A stretch of DNA of 64,000 nt, from positions 372,001 to 436,000 of the forward strand of contig NZ_CP074441.1 in the NCBI RefSeq assembly GCF_018394055.1. Reading direction: 5' to 3'. The DNA comes from Weissella ceti. GTDB taxonomy: Bacteria; Bacillota; Bacilli; Lactobacillales; Lactobacillaceae. The notes below the pieces were generated by a model, which worked only from the letters and a program-made list of their open reading frames with translations, had not been told where the DNA came from and ran no database searches. Of the stretch, positions 52,740 through 60,935 are shown in pieces; within the stretch, counting starts at the first letter, position 1; the number at the start of each line of letters is the position of its first letter. Made by a program: the position numbers and the translations under genes.

Positions 52740-53501
52740 ATGGCATTAAAAATTTTAGCCCACCGTGGATTGCCTGCAAAGTTGCCAGAAAACACAATGC
52801 GTGGTTTTCAAGCAATTGCAGACTCTGATGTGATGTGGATTGAAACTGATGTGGCAATTACAAAAGATGGGAAGTTGATTCTGATTCATGATGATTTTTT
52901 GGATCGTACAACTGATTTAACTGGTGAAGTGACGGCGCTAAATTGGGATGAAATGGCAAATGCTGACGCTTCAGCGAGATATGGTAAGAAGTTACGTGGG
53001 GAACACTTACCAACAATGGATGAATTTATCGCATTTATTAATGAGCAAGGTATCAACATTAACTTTGAATTGAAGGGTGTCTCTGGACCGAATGGCTTGC
53101 AACTATCTAAGCAATTGGTCCGCCAAATGATTACGTACTTAGAACAATTAGATCCCATTGTTGAAGTGCAAATTTCAAGTTTTAATCCAATTTTGTTAGG
53201 GATGATGCGTCAGGCGTATCCGAATGCAACTTATGCATTACTATTTGATAAAAATACATTTACGCCAGACTGGCCAATGCTTGCACAAGCTTGCGAAGTA
53301 ACAGAAATTAGCGTAGAAGACACTAACTTAACAGCTGACACTGTTGCTGAAATTTTAGATCAAGGCTATCTGGTGAATGTCTGGACTGTAAACTCAGGGC
53401 GTCGTATTAAAGAGTTGTTCAGTTGGGGCGTTACAGGGGTGTTTACCGATAATGCACCAAAGTTTTTGAAGTTAGCAGATAAATTAAATGCCACTAAATA
53501 A
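52740..53501 (+). CDS. Glycerophosphodiester phosphodiesterase family protein
   Basis: A 253-residue TIM-barrel GDPD that hydrolyses glycerophosphodiesters to glycerol-3-phosphate and an alcohol. It shows LAHRGLPAKLPENT (catalytic His, Arg, Glu), WIETDVAITKDGKLILIHDD (Glu, Asp, second His) and VWTVNSGRRIKELFSWGVTG. No signal peptide, so cytosolic. AGAGGAG precedes the ATG; 15 bases behind the ABC permease, probably in the same transcript. Confidence 0.93.
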   Translation: MALKILAHRGLPAKLPENTMRGFQAIADSDVMWIETDVAITKDGKLILIHDDFLDRTTDLTGEVTALNWDEMANADASARYGKKLRGEHLPTMDEFIAFINEQGININFELKGVSGPNGLQLSKQLVRQMITYLEQLDPIVEVQISSFNPILLGMMRQAYPNATYALLFDKNTFTPDWPMLAQACEVTEISVEDTNLTADTVAEILDQGYLVNVWTVNSGRRIKELFSWGVTGVFTDNAPKFLKLADKLNATK

Positions 53502-53510
53502 TTGAAGATA

Positions 53511-53550
53511 AAAATCCGCTACGAATCAAGCGACTCGTAGCGGATTTTTA
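53511..53550. terminator. Terminator after the GDPD gene, probably bidirectional
   Basis: AAAATCCGCTACGA pairs perfectly with TCGTAGCGGATTTT; A and T runs on both sides suit the converging minus-strand small gene too. Confidence 0.94.
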
Positions 53551-53573
53551 TGTTTATTTACGACAATTATAGG

Positions 53574-53708
53574 TTATTTGTCGTCATTTTTCTTGGTACC
53601 AAGAAAGCGCAATTTGTCATCTTGGTTAGGTGTATCTAGCGTGGGAATGTCAAAAAGATCATCCATATCACGACTATGTGTATCGTTACGACGCGTTAAT
53701 AATCCCAT
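53574..53708 (-). CDS. Small soluble protein, 44 aa
   Basis: A 44-residue minus-strand frame starting MGLLTRRNDTHSRDMDDLFD and ending in a charged tail (TKKNDDK). It has GGGAGGA 6 bases before the ATG, an extended -10 promoter upstream and a terminator behind it. The pattern MGL..R.D...DLF.IP recalls short uncharacterised proteins of streptococci and lactobacilli (SPJ_0845-type), but I cannot confirm this. Hydrophilic, acidic, function unknown. Confidence 0.78.
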   Translation of the reverse strand: MGLLTRRNDTHSRDMDDLFDIPTLDTPNQDDKLRFLGTKKNDDK

Positions 53709-53739
53709 AAGGAATCCTCCCAAATATTGTATTTAATTT

Positions 53740-53748
53740 AGTATAACA
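53740..53748 (-). promoter_or_regulatory. Extended -10 promoter of the 44-aa gene
   Basis: On the minus strand TGTTATACT (TGn plus TATACT), about 30 bases before the start codon. Confidence 0.6.
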
Positions 53749-53780
53749 CCATTTTTGGTTTTTCAGAAAAGACCAGATAA

Positions 53781-53789
53781 TGGTATAAT
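53781..53789 (+). promoter_or_regulatory. Extended -10 promoter of leader/small RNA
   Basis: TGGTATAAT: perfect -10 with extended TG, 200 bases upstream of the gene at 53994. Confidence 0.65.
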
Positions 53790-53795
53790 AACTAA

Positions 53796-53893
53796 ATATA
53801 CAAACAATAGACTTAAATTATCGTCGATTTTTAACGATATCAAGATTAAATCGTGATATTAACCGCTATCTTATTCATGGGATAGCGCTTTTT
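53796..53893 (+). ncRNA. Candidate structured leader or small RNA ending in a terminator-like hairpin
   Basis: About 100 bases between an extended -10 promoter and a hairpin CGCTATC / GATAGCG followed by CTTTTT (53864-53893). Inside are ATCGT (53820-53824), ACGAT (53834-53838) and again ATCGT (53850-53854), so the middle segment can pair with either flank; ATATCA...TGATAT adds a further option. Mutually exclusive helices before a terminator resemble an attenuator for the downstream gene, or a stand-alone RNA. No known family recognised. The remaining 100 bases to 53994 hold one more hairpin, ATGCGTT / AACGCAT. Confidence 0.5.
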
Positions 53894-53993
53894 GTGTGTT
53901 TTATGCGTTAGATAAACGCATCACAAATGTAGAATCAAAATATTCATTACGTCCAGATAGGAATGACGCTAAAAGCTAGAATAGGAGCTATGT

Positions 53994-54638
53994 ATGAAAG
54001 TTGTGTTTAGTAAGTACAAAAAACACATGCTGGTTGGAACTGTTGTTGGAGTCATCTTGCTAGGGGCAGGATTCACTGCAATGAATTTTTCAAAGTCTTT
54101 GGTGAGCGATGCTGCAGAATTTGAACTGCGTTCAGGTGTGAAGGTTACGTCTGAAAACCAAACTGACAATGCAGAAGCTGCTAAAAAGAGTGAGCCGGTA
54201 AAGCCAAAGCCTGTATCAAAGAAAGAAGCCATGATTAATGCTTTTAATGACAAGCTAAGTTCTGAATTCGGTGTACGAGTGGATTATGCCAAAAAGAACT
54301 ATCCAAACTTTGTCTGGGCACGTTCTATCAGTAAGGTCGAATATGCTGATAAGCCTATGCCTGGTGTGAAGATTACATTAAGTGAATCAGGATCTAAGTT
54401 ATCTAAGGGTGATTTATTTAAAGTGACAGAACATGCGCATAATTTTGCAACTGGGGTCTTCTACAATGTTGCCAGTTCTAAGCATAAAGAGTTTAAGGAT
54501 ACTGATTTAGAAAAGCTTTTTGACATGGATAATCGCCAAAAAGAAATTTACGCTGTTGTTGTAGATCAAAAAGGGAAAGTATTACATAAAACTAGTGGGA
54601 CAACACGTGTCTTTGTTGAAAAAGACTTTAAGAAATAA
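53994..54638 (+). CDS. Membrane-anchored extracytoplasmic protein, unknown
   Basis: A 214-residue protein with a basic N-terminus and one membrane helix (MLVGTVVGVILLGAGFTAM, about 11-30), a Lys/Pro/Glu linker (AAKKSEPVKPKPVSKKEAM) and a C-terminal domain of about 140 residues (FGVRVDYAKKNYPNFVWARS; LFKVTEHAHNFATGVFYNVA). No recognised family or catalytic motif. TAGGAGC precedes the ATG. Flanked by a structured leader and a tRNA remnant, and without conserved neighbours, so it may be an accessory gene. Confidence 0.75.
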   Translation: MKVVFSKYKKHMLVGTVVGVILLGAGFTAMNFSKSLVSDAAEFELRSGVKVTSENQTDNAEAAKKSEPVKPKPVSKKEAMINAFNDKLSSEFGVRVDYAKKNYPNFVWARSISKVEYADKPMPGVKITLSESGSKLSKGDLFKVTEHAHNFATGVFYNVASSKHKEFKDTDLEKLFDMDNRQKEIYAVVVDQKGKVLHKTSGTTRVFVEKDFKK

Positions 54639-54660
54639 GTACATATCATTGCATATGTTT

Positions 54661-54708
54661 AGACCATAACTTGGTAGTTACTCTGGGTTCGATTCCCACT
54701 ATGGTCTG
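54661..54708 (+). pseudogene. tRNA remnant lacking the anticodon arm
   Basis: AGACCAT and ATGGTCT can form a 7-bp acceptor stem. Between them are a D-loop-like TTGGTAG and a T-arm-like GGGTTCGATTCCC. Only 48 bases separate the ends, so the anticodon arm is missing. It looks like a tRNA gene with an internal deletion; no function is implied. Confidence 0.65.
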
Positions 54709-54752
54709 TTAAAACGCCCACAAGGTAGAGAAGATAATAACTGAATTAAAAG

Positions 54753-54761
54753 TGATATAAT
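54753..54761 (+). promoter_or_regulatory. Extended -10 promoter of uvrC
   Basis: TGATATAAT (TGn plus TATAAT), 31 bases before uvrC. Confidence 0.6.
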
Positions 54762-54791
54762 AAAGACAAATGTTTAACGGAGGAGGCGTGT

Positions 54792-56591
54792 ATGGCATCT
54801 ACCCATATTGAACAAAAGTTAGCGCTTTTACCTGATCAACCGGGATCTTATCAAATGAAAGATATCAATGGGAAGATTATCTATGTTGGTAAGGCTAAAA
54901 ATTTAAAAAATCGTGTGCGTTCTTACTTTAAAGGTGAGCACACAGGGAAAACGGCACAATTAGTTGAAAATATTGCCGATTTTGATTTCATTGTGACATC
55001 GTCAGAAAAAGAGTCGTTGTTATTGGAAGTAACTTTGATTCAAAAGTATCAACCGTACTACAATATCCGTCTTAAAGGTGGAACGGGCTATCCCTACATC
55101 AAAATCACAAATGAACGTGATCCAAAGATTGAATTAGCCAACGAAGTCAAAAAAGATGGTGCACATTATTTTGGGCCGTATCCAAACGTATATGCTGCGC
55201 AAGAAACACTACATTTCTTACAAAAGACCTATCCATTACGTCGATGTAATGGATACCAAGGGCGCCCATGTTTATACGCTAATATGGGCCAATGTTTAGG
55301 ACCATGTTATCGTGTTGTGCCCGTTGAAGAATATGATGCACAAATTAAACGTATTCAAGCGTTCTTGAATGGACGTACCAAAGAAGTAACGCAAGAATTA
55401 AAAGAGAAAATGATGGTGGCTTCAGAAGAAATGGCTTTTGAACGGGCTGCTGATTTGCGGGATCAACTGAAGTTCATTGAAGCAACAGTCGAAAAGCAGA
55501 AGATTATTTCAAACGATGGAACACCACGTGATTTAATCAACTACTATGTTGATAAGGGCTGGATGTCCGTTCAAATCTTCTTTATTCGTCAATCACGGCT
55601 GATGAAGCGCGAAAAACGGGTGTTTGCAATTGTGGAAGAGGCAGAAGAAGAGCTAACACGTTTTATTCTGCAATTCTATCAACGTGATAATACGGTGTTG
55701 CCAAAAGAATTGTTGGTACCTGCTGGTCTAGATGTAAAAAATATCGGTGAAGTCTTAGGTATTCCTGTCCGTACACCACAACGTGGTGAAAAGCGTCAAT
55801 TGTTAGAGTTGGCAGAGAAGAATGCCAAAATTGAATTAGATGAAAAATTCCGTTTAATGGAAATGAACGTTAACAAGACAAGTGGGGCATCACAAGAATT
55901 AGCTGATGCGCTTGGTATTGATGAGATTCATCGGATTGAAGCGTTTGATCATTCGCATATTAGTGGTCAAGAAATGGTATCAGCCATGGTTGTGTATGAA
56001 GATGGGGTCCCTAATAAGAACCTATATCGTAAGTACAAGACCAAGACAGTTGAACATGCGGATGAACGTGCTGAAACGATGGAAGTTATTCGTCGTCGTT
56101 ACAGTCGCTTGCTGAAGGAACATGCTGAAATGCCGGATCTAATTCTCATGGACGGTGGTGAAATTCAATTGAATGCAGCCAAAGAAGTTATCGAAGATGA
56201 ATTAGGGTTAGATGTACCGGTTGCGGCGATGGTTAAGAATGATCATCACAAAACGGCCGATTTGCTAGTTGCGGCAGGAGAACCACCGGTCGTCTTAGAT
56301 CACAAGTCACAAGGATTCTTCTTACTACAACGTATCCAAGAAGAAGTGCACCGTTTTGCGATCACATTCCATCGTCAATTGCGTTCTAAAACATCATTAG
56401 GGTCTCGTTTAGATGAAATCAGTGGGGTTGGACCTAAGACACGTCAAAAACTTTTGACAACCTATGGGTCATTGAAGAAAATCAGGGAAGCTCCCATTGA
56501 AGATTTGCAAAAACTAGGCGTTAGCAAGAAGGTTGCACAAAATATTAAAATCTCCTTACAAGCAAGTGATACAGATTCTAGTATAAAATAG
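54792..56591 (+). CDS. uvrC: Excinuclease ABC subunit C
   Basis: UvrC makes the two incisions in nucleotide excision repair. The 599-residue protein has the GIY-YIG domain (IIYVGKAKNLKNRVRSYF), Cys-rich segment (LRRCNGYQGRPCLYANMGQC), UVR domain (about 200-235), the RNase H-like domain (IEAFDHSHISGQEMVSAMVV) and tandem helix-hairpin-helix (ISGVGPKTRQKLLTTYGS). GGAGGAGG precedes the ATG. Confidence 0.98.
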   Translation: MASTHIEQKLALLPDQPGSYQMKDINGKIIYVGKAKNLKNRVRSYFKGEHTGKTAQLVENIADFDFIVTSSEKESLLLEVTLIQKYQPYYNIRLKGGTGYPYIKITNERDPKIELANEVKKDGAHYFGPYPNVYAAQETLHFLQKTYPLRRCNGYQGRPCLYANMGQCLGPCYRVVPVEEYDAQIKRIQAFLNGRTKEVTQELKEKMMVASEEMAFERAADLRDQLKFIEATVEKQKIISNDGTPRDLINYYVDKGWMSVQIFFIRQSRLMKREKRVFAIVEEAEEELTRFILQFYQRDNTVLPKELLVPAGLDVKNIGEVLGIPVRTPQRGEKRQLLELAEKNAKIELDEKFRLMEMNVNKTSGASQELADALGIDEIHRIEAFDHSHISGQEMVSAMVVYEDGVPNKNLYRKYKTKTVEHADERAETMEVIRRRYSRLLKEHAEMPDLILMDGGEIQLNAAKEVIEDELGLDVPVAAMVKNDHHKTADLLVAAGEPPVVLDHKSQGFFLLQRIQEEVHRFAITFHRQLRSKTSLGSRLDEISGVGPKTRQKLLTTYGSLKKIREAPIEDLQKLGVSKKVAQNIKISLQASDTDSSIK

Positions 56592-56692
56592 CTTTCGCTA
56601 GTTGGAATTTACCGTTATATACTGTAAACTAGAAGTTACTGAATTTCGCGTGTAAACTTAACTCTGCAATAAAAGAAAGTGAGGTCATAAAC

Positions 56693-57991
56693 ATGGCGTT
56701 TGTCGACCAAGTTAAAATTAATGTTAAAGCAGGAAAGGGTGGCGATGGTGCCGTCTCTTTCCGTCATGAAAAGTATATCGATCGTGGTGGTCCTTTTGGT
56801 GGTGACGGTGGTCACGGAGGAAATGTTGTGATGGTCGTAGACGAAGGTCTACGTACTTTGATGGATTTCCGCTACAAGCGTATGTTTAAGGCGCAACCAG
56901 GACAAAACGGTGCAACTAAGGGAATGACTGGACGTTCAGCTGAAGATTTGATTATTCGCGTGCCACAAGGTACAACAGTAACTAATGCTGAAACTGGTGA
57001 AATCTTTGGTGACTTGACTGAAGCTGGCCAAGAATTGGTTGTTGCTAAGGCTGGACGTGGTGGACGTGGAAACATGCGTTTTGCGTCATCAAAGAACCCA
57101 GCGCCTGAAATCGCTGAAAACGGTGAACCCGGTGAAGAATTTGAAATCGGACTAGAACTTAAGGTTTTGGCCGATGTTGGATTGGTTGGATTTCCATCTG
57201 TTGGAAAGTCAACATTGTTGTCAGTTGTTACTGCGGCTAAGCCTAAGGTGGCGGAATACCACTTTACAACATTGAAGCCTAACCTAGGAATGGTTCGTCT
57301 TGATGATGGACGTGACTTCGTTATGGCTGACTTGCCTGGTTTGATTGAAGGTGCCTCAGAAGGTATCGGTCTTGGAATTCAATTCTTGCGTCACGTTGAA
57401 CGTACACGTGTTATCTTGCACATGATTGACATGTCTGGAATTGATGACACACAAGATCCATTTGAAAACTACATGAAGATCAATGCTGAATTGGAAGCAT
57501 ACGATCCAATGTTGTTGGAACGTCCACAAATCATCGTACCTACGAAGATGGATATGCCAGATGCTGCTGAAACACTAGCAACATTCGAAGAAAAGATGGC
57601 TGAAGCTGGTATCGATGCTGATATCCGCCCAATCTCATCTTTGACACGTACTGGCGTGGAAGACTTGATGCAATACACAGCCAACCTGTTGGATGAAACA
57701 CCAATGTTCATCCCTAAGGATATGGAACCACAAGATGAGACTGCCTTGTACGAATTTAATGAAGATAAGCCAGCCTTTGAAATTGCACGTGAAGAAGACG
57801 GAACTTGGATCCTTTACGGTGAAGAAATTGAACGTCTATTCCAACGTACAAACACAAACTTTACAGAATCAATGATGCGTTTCGCGCGTCAATTGCGTTA
57901 CATGGGTGTCGACACAGCTTTGCATGAAGCTGGTGCCCAAAACGGAGATACTGTTCAAATTCTTGATTTCCAATTCGACTACGAAGTTTAA
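56693..57991 (+). CDS. obgE: GTPase Obg/CgtA
   Basis: Essential GTPase in 50S assembly and stress control. The 432-residue protein has the glycine-rich Obg fold (1-158; [17 protein letters not shown]), the G domain ([25 protein letters not shown]) and the C-terminal OCT domain (about 350-432; [20 protein letters not shown]) found in Gram-positives. GAGGT precedes the ATG. Confidence 0.98.
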   Translation: MAFVDQVKINVKAGKGGDGAVSFRHEKYIDRGGPFGGDGGHGGNVVMVVDEGLRTLMDFRYKRMFKAQPGQNGATKGMTGRSAEDLIIRVPQGTTVTNAETGEIFGDLTEAGQELVVAKAGRGGRGNMRFASSKNPAPEIAENGEPGEEFEIGLELKVLADVGLVGFPSVGKSTLLSVVTAAKPKVAEYHFTTLKPNLGMVRLDDGRDFVMADLPGLIEGASEGIGLGIQFLRHVERTRVILHMIDMSGIDDTQDPFENYMKINAELEAYDPMLLERPQIIVPTKMDMPDAAETLATFEEKMAEAGIDADIRPISSLTRTGVEDLMQYTANLLDETPMFIPKDMEPQDETALYEFNEDKPAFEIAREEDGTWILYGEEIERLFQRTNTNFTESMMRFARQLRYMGVDTALHEAGAQNGDTVQILDFQFDYEV

Positions 57992-58004
57992 TCAGAAATC
58001 AATT

Positions 58005-58049
58005 AAAGACGCTTATATTAACTCTCAAGTTAGTATGGGTGTCTTTTTT
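58005..58049 (+). terminator. Intrinsic terminator after obgE
   Basis: AAAGACGCTTATATTAACT pairs with AGTTAGTATGGGTGTCTTT using G-U pairs, loop CTCA, T-run. Confidence 0.9.
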
Positions 58050-58147
58050 GTTTGCGCAGGGTCTGCGAATCGGTTAGAATTATTAAATGCCTTTACTAAT
58101 GGTATAGCCATTAGTGAAGAAAGCGCTGATTGAATGTGAGAGTACAT

Positions 58148-59059
58148 ATGAACGAAGAAATGATTTTAAATATCTTGAAATTTGTGTTGATTGCAGCCTT
58201 GATTGGAATTGCAATGATTATTGTTTACCAAATTCGCAAACGTAAAGTTGAAGTGCGCGAACGTTTTGGTAAAGGGTTCTTAATTGGATTGTTCGCTGAT
58301 TTTGGTGACACATTAGGAATTGGTTCTTTTGCGACAACGACAACAATCTTTAAGGCCACAAATTGGTTAGATGATGATCGTAAGTTACCGGGAACTATGA
58401 CTGTAGCACATGCCATTCCGGTATTCATGGAGGCATTGCTATTCCTAACAGCTGTTAAGGTTGAGGCATTGACGTTGATTTCAATGACATTAGCTGCGGT
58501 TGTCGGAGCGTTTGTTGGAACTCGCGTTACGGCTAATTGGAACGTACGTAAGGTGCAACGTTTCTTGTCAGTTGCTCTTGTTGTGGCTGCGGTTGCGATG
58601 TTGATTAAATTGATTTTCCACCCAGGAATGGATGCATCTACTGATATTCATGGCTTACACGGATGGTTGTTAGTGCTGGGGATTAGCGTCAATTTCTGTT
58701 TGGGTATCTTTATGACGATGGGATTGGGTAACTACACACCTGAATTGATTTTCTTCTCACTTGTGGGGATGAATCCATTGGTTGCGTTCCCGATTATGAT
58801 GATGGATGCGGCGATGATCTTTATGACATCAGCGGTGGCGTTTATCCGTTCTGGTCGTGTTGAATGGCGCGGAGTACCAGGAATTATCATTGGTGGGGTT
58901 ATTGGTGTGTTATTAGCGGTACAAGTCGTGAACTACATTGATATTACAATGTTGTCATACTTAATTGTTGGTTTGTCAGTATACACAGCATCAACACTTT
59001 GGCGTGACTCAAAGAAGCCATTACCGGAAGCAACTGACGAAAAGACGTCTTTGCATTAA
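58148..59059 (+). CDS. Sulfite exporter TauE/SafE family protein
   Basis: A 303-residue membrane protein with eight or so helices in two related halves. The repeated family motif is visible as FADFGDTLGIGSFATTTTIF and GNYTPELIFFSLVGMNPL. Family members export sulfite, sulfoacetate or other organic acids; substrate here is unknown. ATG 58148 has a GAGAG site; an upstream TTG is less likely. Own terminator. Confidence 0.87.
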   Translation: MNEEMILNILKFVLIAALIGIAMIIVYQIRKRKVEVRERFGKGFLIGLFADFGDTLGIGSFATTTTIFKATNWLDDDRKLPGTMTVAHAIPVFMEALLFLTAVKVEALTLISMTLAAVVGAFVGTRVTANWNVRKVQRFLSVALVVAAVAMLIKLIFHPGMDASTDIHGLHGWLLVLGISVNFCLGIFMTMGLGNYTPELIFFSLVGMNPLVAFPIMMMDAAMIFMTSAVAFIRSGRVEWRGVPGIIIGGVIGVLLAVQVVNYIDITMLSYLIVGLSVYTASTLWRDSKKPLPEATDEKTSLH

Positions 59060-59079
59060 ATATGAAATGGTTAGATTAA

Positions 59080-59107
59080 AGTCCTGACTTTTGTCAGGGC
59101 TTTTTTT
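59080..59107 (+). terminator. Intrinsic terminator after the TauE/SafE gene
   Basis: AAGTCCTGAC pairs with GTCAGGGCTT around TTTT (one G-T pair), then T-run. Confidence 0.93.
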
Positions 59108-59146
59108 GATGTTATACTAATTAAAAATCAAAGAGGAGTGGTGACA

Positions 59147-59827
59147 ATGGCAAATGAACAATATTTAAATCTAACAATTTCACCACAAGTGGCAACGTGG
59201 GAACAAGATATTAAAAAGTCACAGTTTATTCTAAATGTGGCTCGGATTAGTAACGAAGAAGAAGCACGTGAGTTTGTTGCAACAATCAGCCAACAACATC
59301 GTAAAGCGAATCATAATGTTTGGACATATGTATTAGGTGATCATGATGAAGTGCAACGCTATTCTGATGATGGTGAACCAGCTGGAACTGCAGGGGTACC
59401 GATGTTAGAAGTGTTGAAAAATAACCAAGTACATAATGTTGTTGCGGTAGTAACGCGTTACTTTGGTGGAATTAAGCTCGGTGCTGGCGGTTTAATTCGT
59501 GCATATGCGGGAACCGTTGCTGATGGATTAGTCGACGTAGGGTTAGTTGAACTAGTGACACGTCAAGCAATTATCATTAGTGTCGGCTATCCTTCATACG
59601 ATAGTTTGAAGTATTGGTTAGACACAAACGAATACATGATTAGTGATACGCAATATACAACAGGTGTGGATGTTACTGTTCCAGTATTGCCTAGTGATAT
59701 TGAATCATTTGAAGCGCAGGTTAGTGACTTGTTGAATGGACAAGTAACGTTTGAGCATGGGGATGAACAATTGTTTGAAATGCCACATGACCGTAATGTA
59801 AGTGCGGCGACTTCATCATTGAAATAA
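59147..59827 (+). CDS. YigZ/IMPACT family protein
   Basis: A 226-residue protein of the YigZ (UPF0029, IMPACT) family. The N-terminal domain holds SQFILNVARISNEEEAREF, RKANHNVWTYVLG, DDGEPAGTAGVPMLEVL and VVTRYFGGIKLGAGGLIRAY; a smaller EF-G-V-like domain (DUF1949) follows (about 135-200). Function is unclear; the eukaryotic relative regulates translation. ATG 59147 is chosen, with AGAGGAG 9 bases upstream. Confidence 0.92.
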   Translation: MANEQYLNLTISPQVATWEQDIKKSQFILNVARISNEEEAREFVATISQQHRKANHNVWTYVLGDHDEVQRYSDDGEPAGTAGVPMLEVLKNNQVHNVVAVVTRYFGGIKLGAGGLIRAYAGTVADGLVDVGLVELVTRQAIIISVGYPSYDSLKYWLDTNEYMISDTQYTTGVDVTVPVLPSDIESFEAQVSDLLNGQVTFEHGDEQLFEMPHDRNVSAATSSLK

Positions 59828-59869
59828 TGCGTTTGTAAAACAAGTTTCAAAAAATCTTATAACCAAAAG

Positions 59870-59903
59870 AAAAAGACCAACATATGATTGTTGGTCTTTT
59901 TTT
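59870..59903. terminator. Bidirectional terminator between yigZ-like and phzF-like genes
   Basis: AAAAAGACCAACA pairs with TGTTGGTCTTTTT around TATGAT; A and T runs on both sides. Confidence 0.93.
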
Positions 59904-60750
59904 AGTGCACAGTTAAGGTACGTAATTCAGTGAAATTCCCCGTACCGCCTACTTGAACACGAGTTATCTGATGTTTAGCGTCGGTTGTAAGATGGACTTT
60001 TATTTCTGAAGGTGCATTTAATTCATATCCTTGCTCAAAGATATAGTCGTTTTGACGTAGAATATCATGATTGTAAAGATACGAGGCCAATGCAGCGTTA
60101 GATGTACCAGTAGCTGCTTCTTCATTAATATCATACAAAGGAGCGAAGTTTCGGCAAATAATGCGATTGCCTTCAATGGTGAATAAATGCATACCAATGA
60201 CGTTATATGTGGCACTAATATTTTCAATTTCTTGGAAGTCAGCAGTTAACTGACTTAGTGCGGCGAAGGATTTGATAGGTACCATAATATCACGTAAGCC
60301 AGTTGAAACAATTTGGATGGGGTAGGCACCCTCTAGCAGCGCTAAGTCGAATGAATTGGAAATGCTCTCTGGAACGAGGGATACATCAAAGATGGGGGTG
60401 TTTTGCTGCATTAAAATAGTGGATTCGTGAATAGTAATATCTAGAATGCCGCTATTGGTTTCAATTCTATACGTATCCTTCGTTAAGTTACCTAAATAAT
60501 CGAGTGTTGTAAAAGTTGCAATTGTTGCGTGCCCACAAAGATCAACTTCTTCCTTGGGTGTGAAATATTCTAACTTGTAATCAGCTGATGAGGATGACGT
60601 GACAAAAGCAGTTTCAGCGAAACCTAGTTCGCGCGCGATTGACATTTTTTGTTTGCTTGTTAGTTTAGTATCCATGAAGACAACCCCGGCTTTATTTCCG
60701 CCAAGATTGTCTTTGGTAAATGCGCTTGCGATATATACTTTAATATCCAT
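59902..60750 (-). CDS. PhzF family isomerase/epimerase-like protein
   Basis: A 282-residue PhzF-fold protein related to diaminopimelate epimerase. It has ASAFTKDNLGGNKAGVVF, the Glu of the active-site segment GFAETAFV, VDLCGHATIATF and EEAATGTSNAALASYL. The family includes isomerases acting on small acids; substrate not known. ATG 60750 follows GCGAGGA; an upstream ATG at 60798 is less favoured. Codon use is less adapted (more ATA, TCT) than the ribosomal genes. Confidence 0.9.
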   Translation of the reverse strand: MDIKVYIASAFTKDNLGGNKAGVVFMDTKLTSKQKMSIARELGFAETAFVTSSSSADYKLEYFTPKEEVDLCGHATIATFTTLDYLGNLTKDTYRIETNSGILDITIHESTILMQQNTPIFDVSLVPESISNSFDLALLEGAYPIQIVSTGLRDIMVPIKSFAALSQLTADFQEIENISATYNVIGMHLFTIEGNRIICRNFAPLYDINEEAATGTSNAALASYLYNHDILRQNDYIFEQGYELNAPSEIKVHLTTDAKHQITRVQVGGTGNFTELRTLTVH

Positions 60751-60865
60751 CTTGAATTCCTCGCTAACGATTGTTTGTCGTAATGATAAAAAGCTCATGT
60801 TTAAATCAACTATAACATTTATTGGTCAAATTAACGCTAGAGATGATCCGAGGTTGTGTAAGAAA

Positions 60866-60911
60866 AAATAAAACAGCCCTGATTAGTTTAGGTTACCAAC
60901 TAATAGGGCTG
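60866..60911 (-). terminator. Terminator after the MFS gene
   Basis: On the minus strand CAGCCCT-A-TTAGTT pairs with AACTAA-TC-AGGGCTG, then T-rich sequence. Confidence 0.82.
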
Positions 60912-60935
60912 CTTAAGTATAAGTGATTTGTTCAA

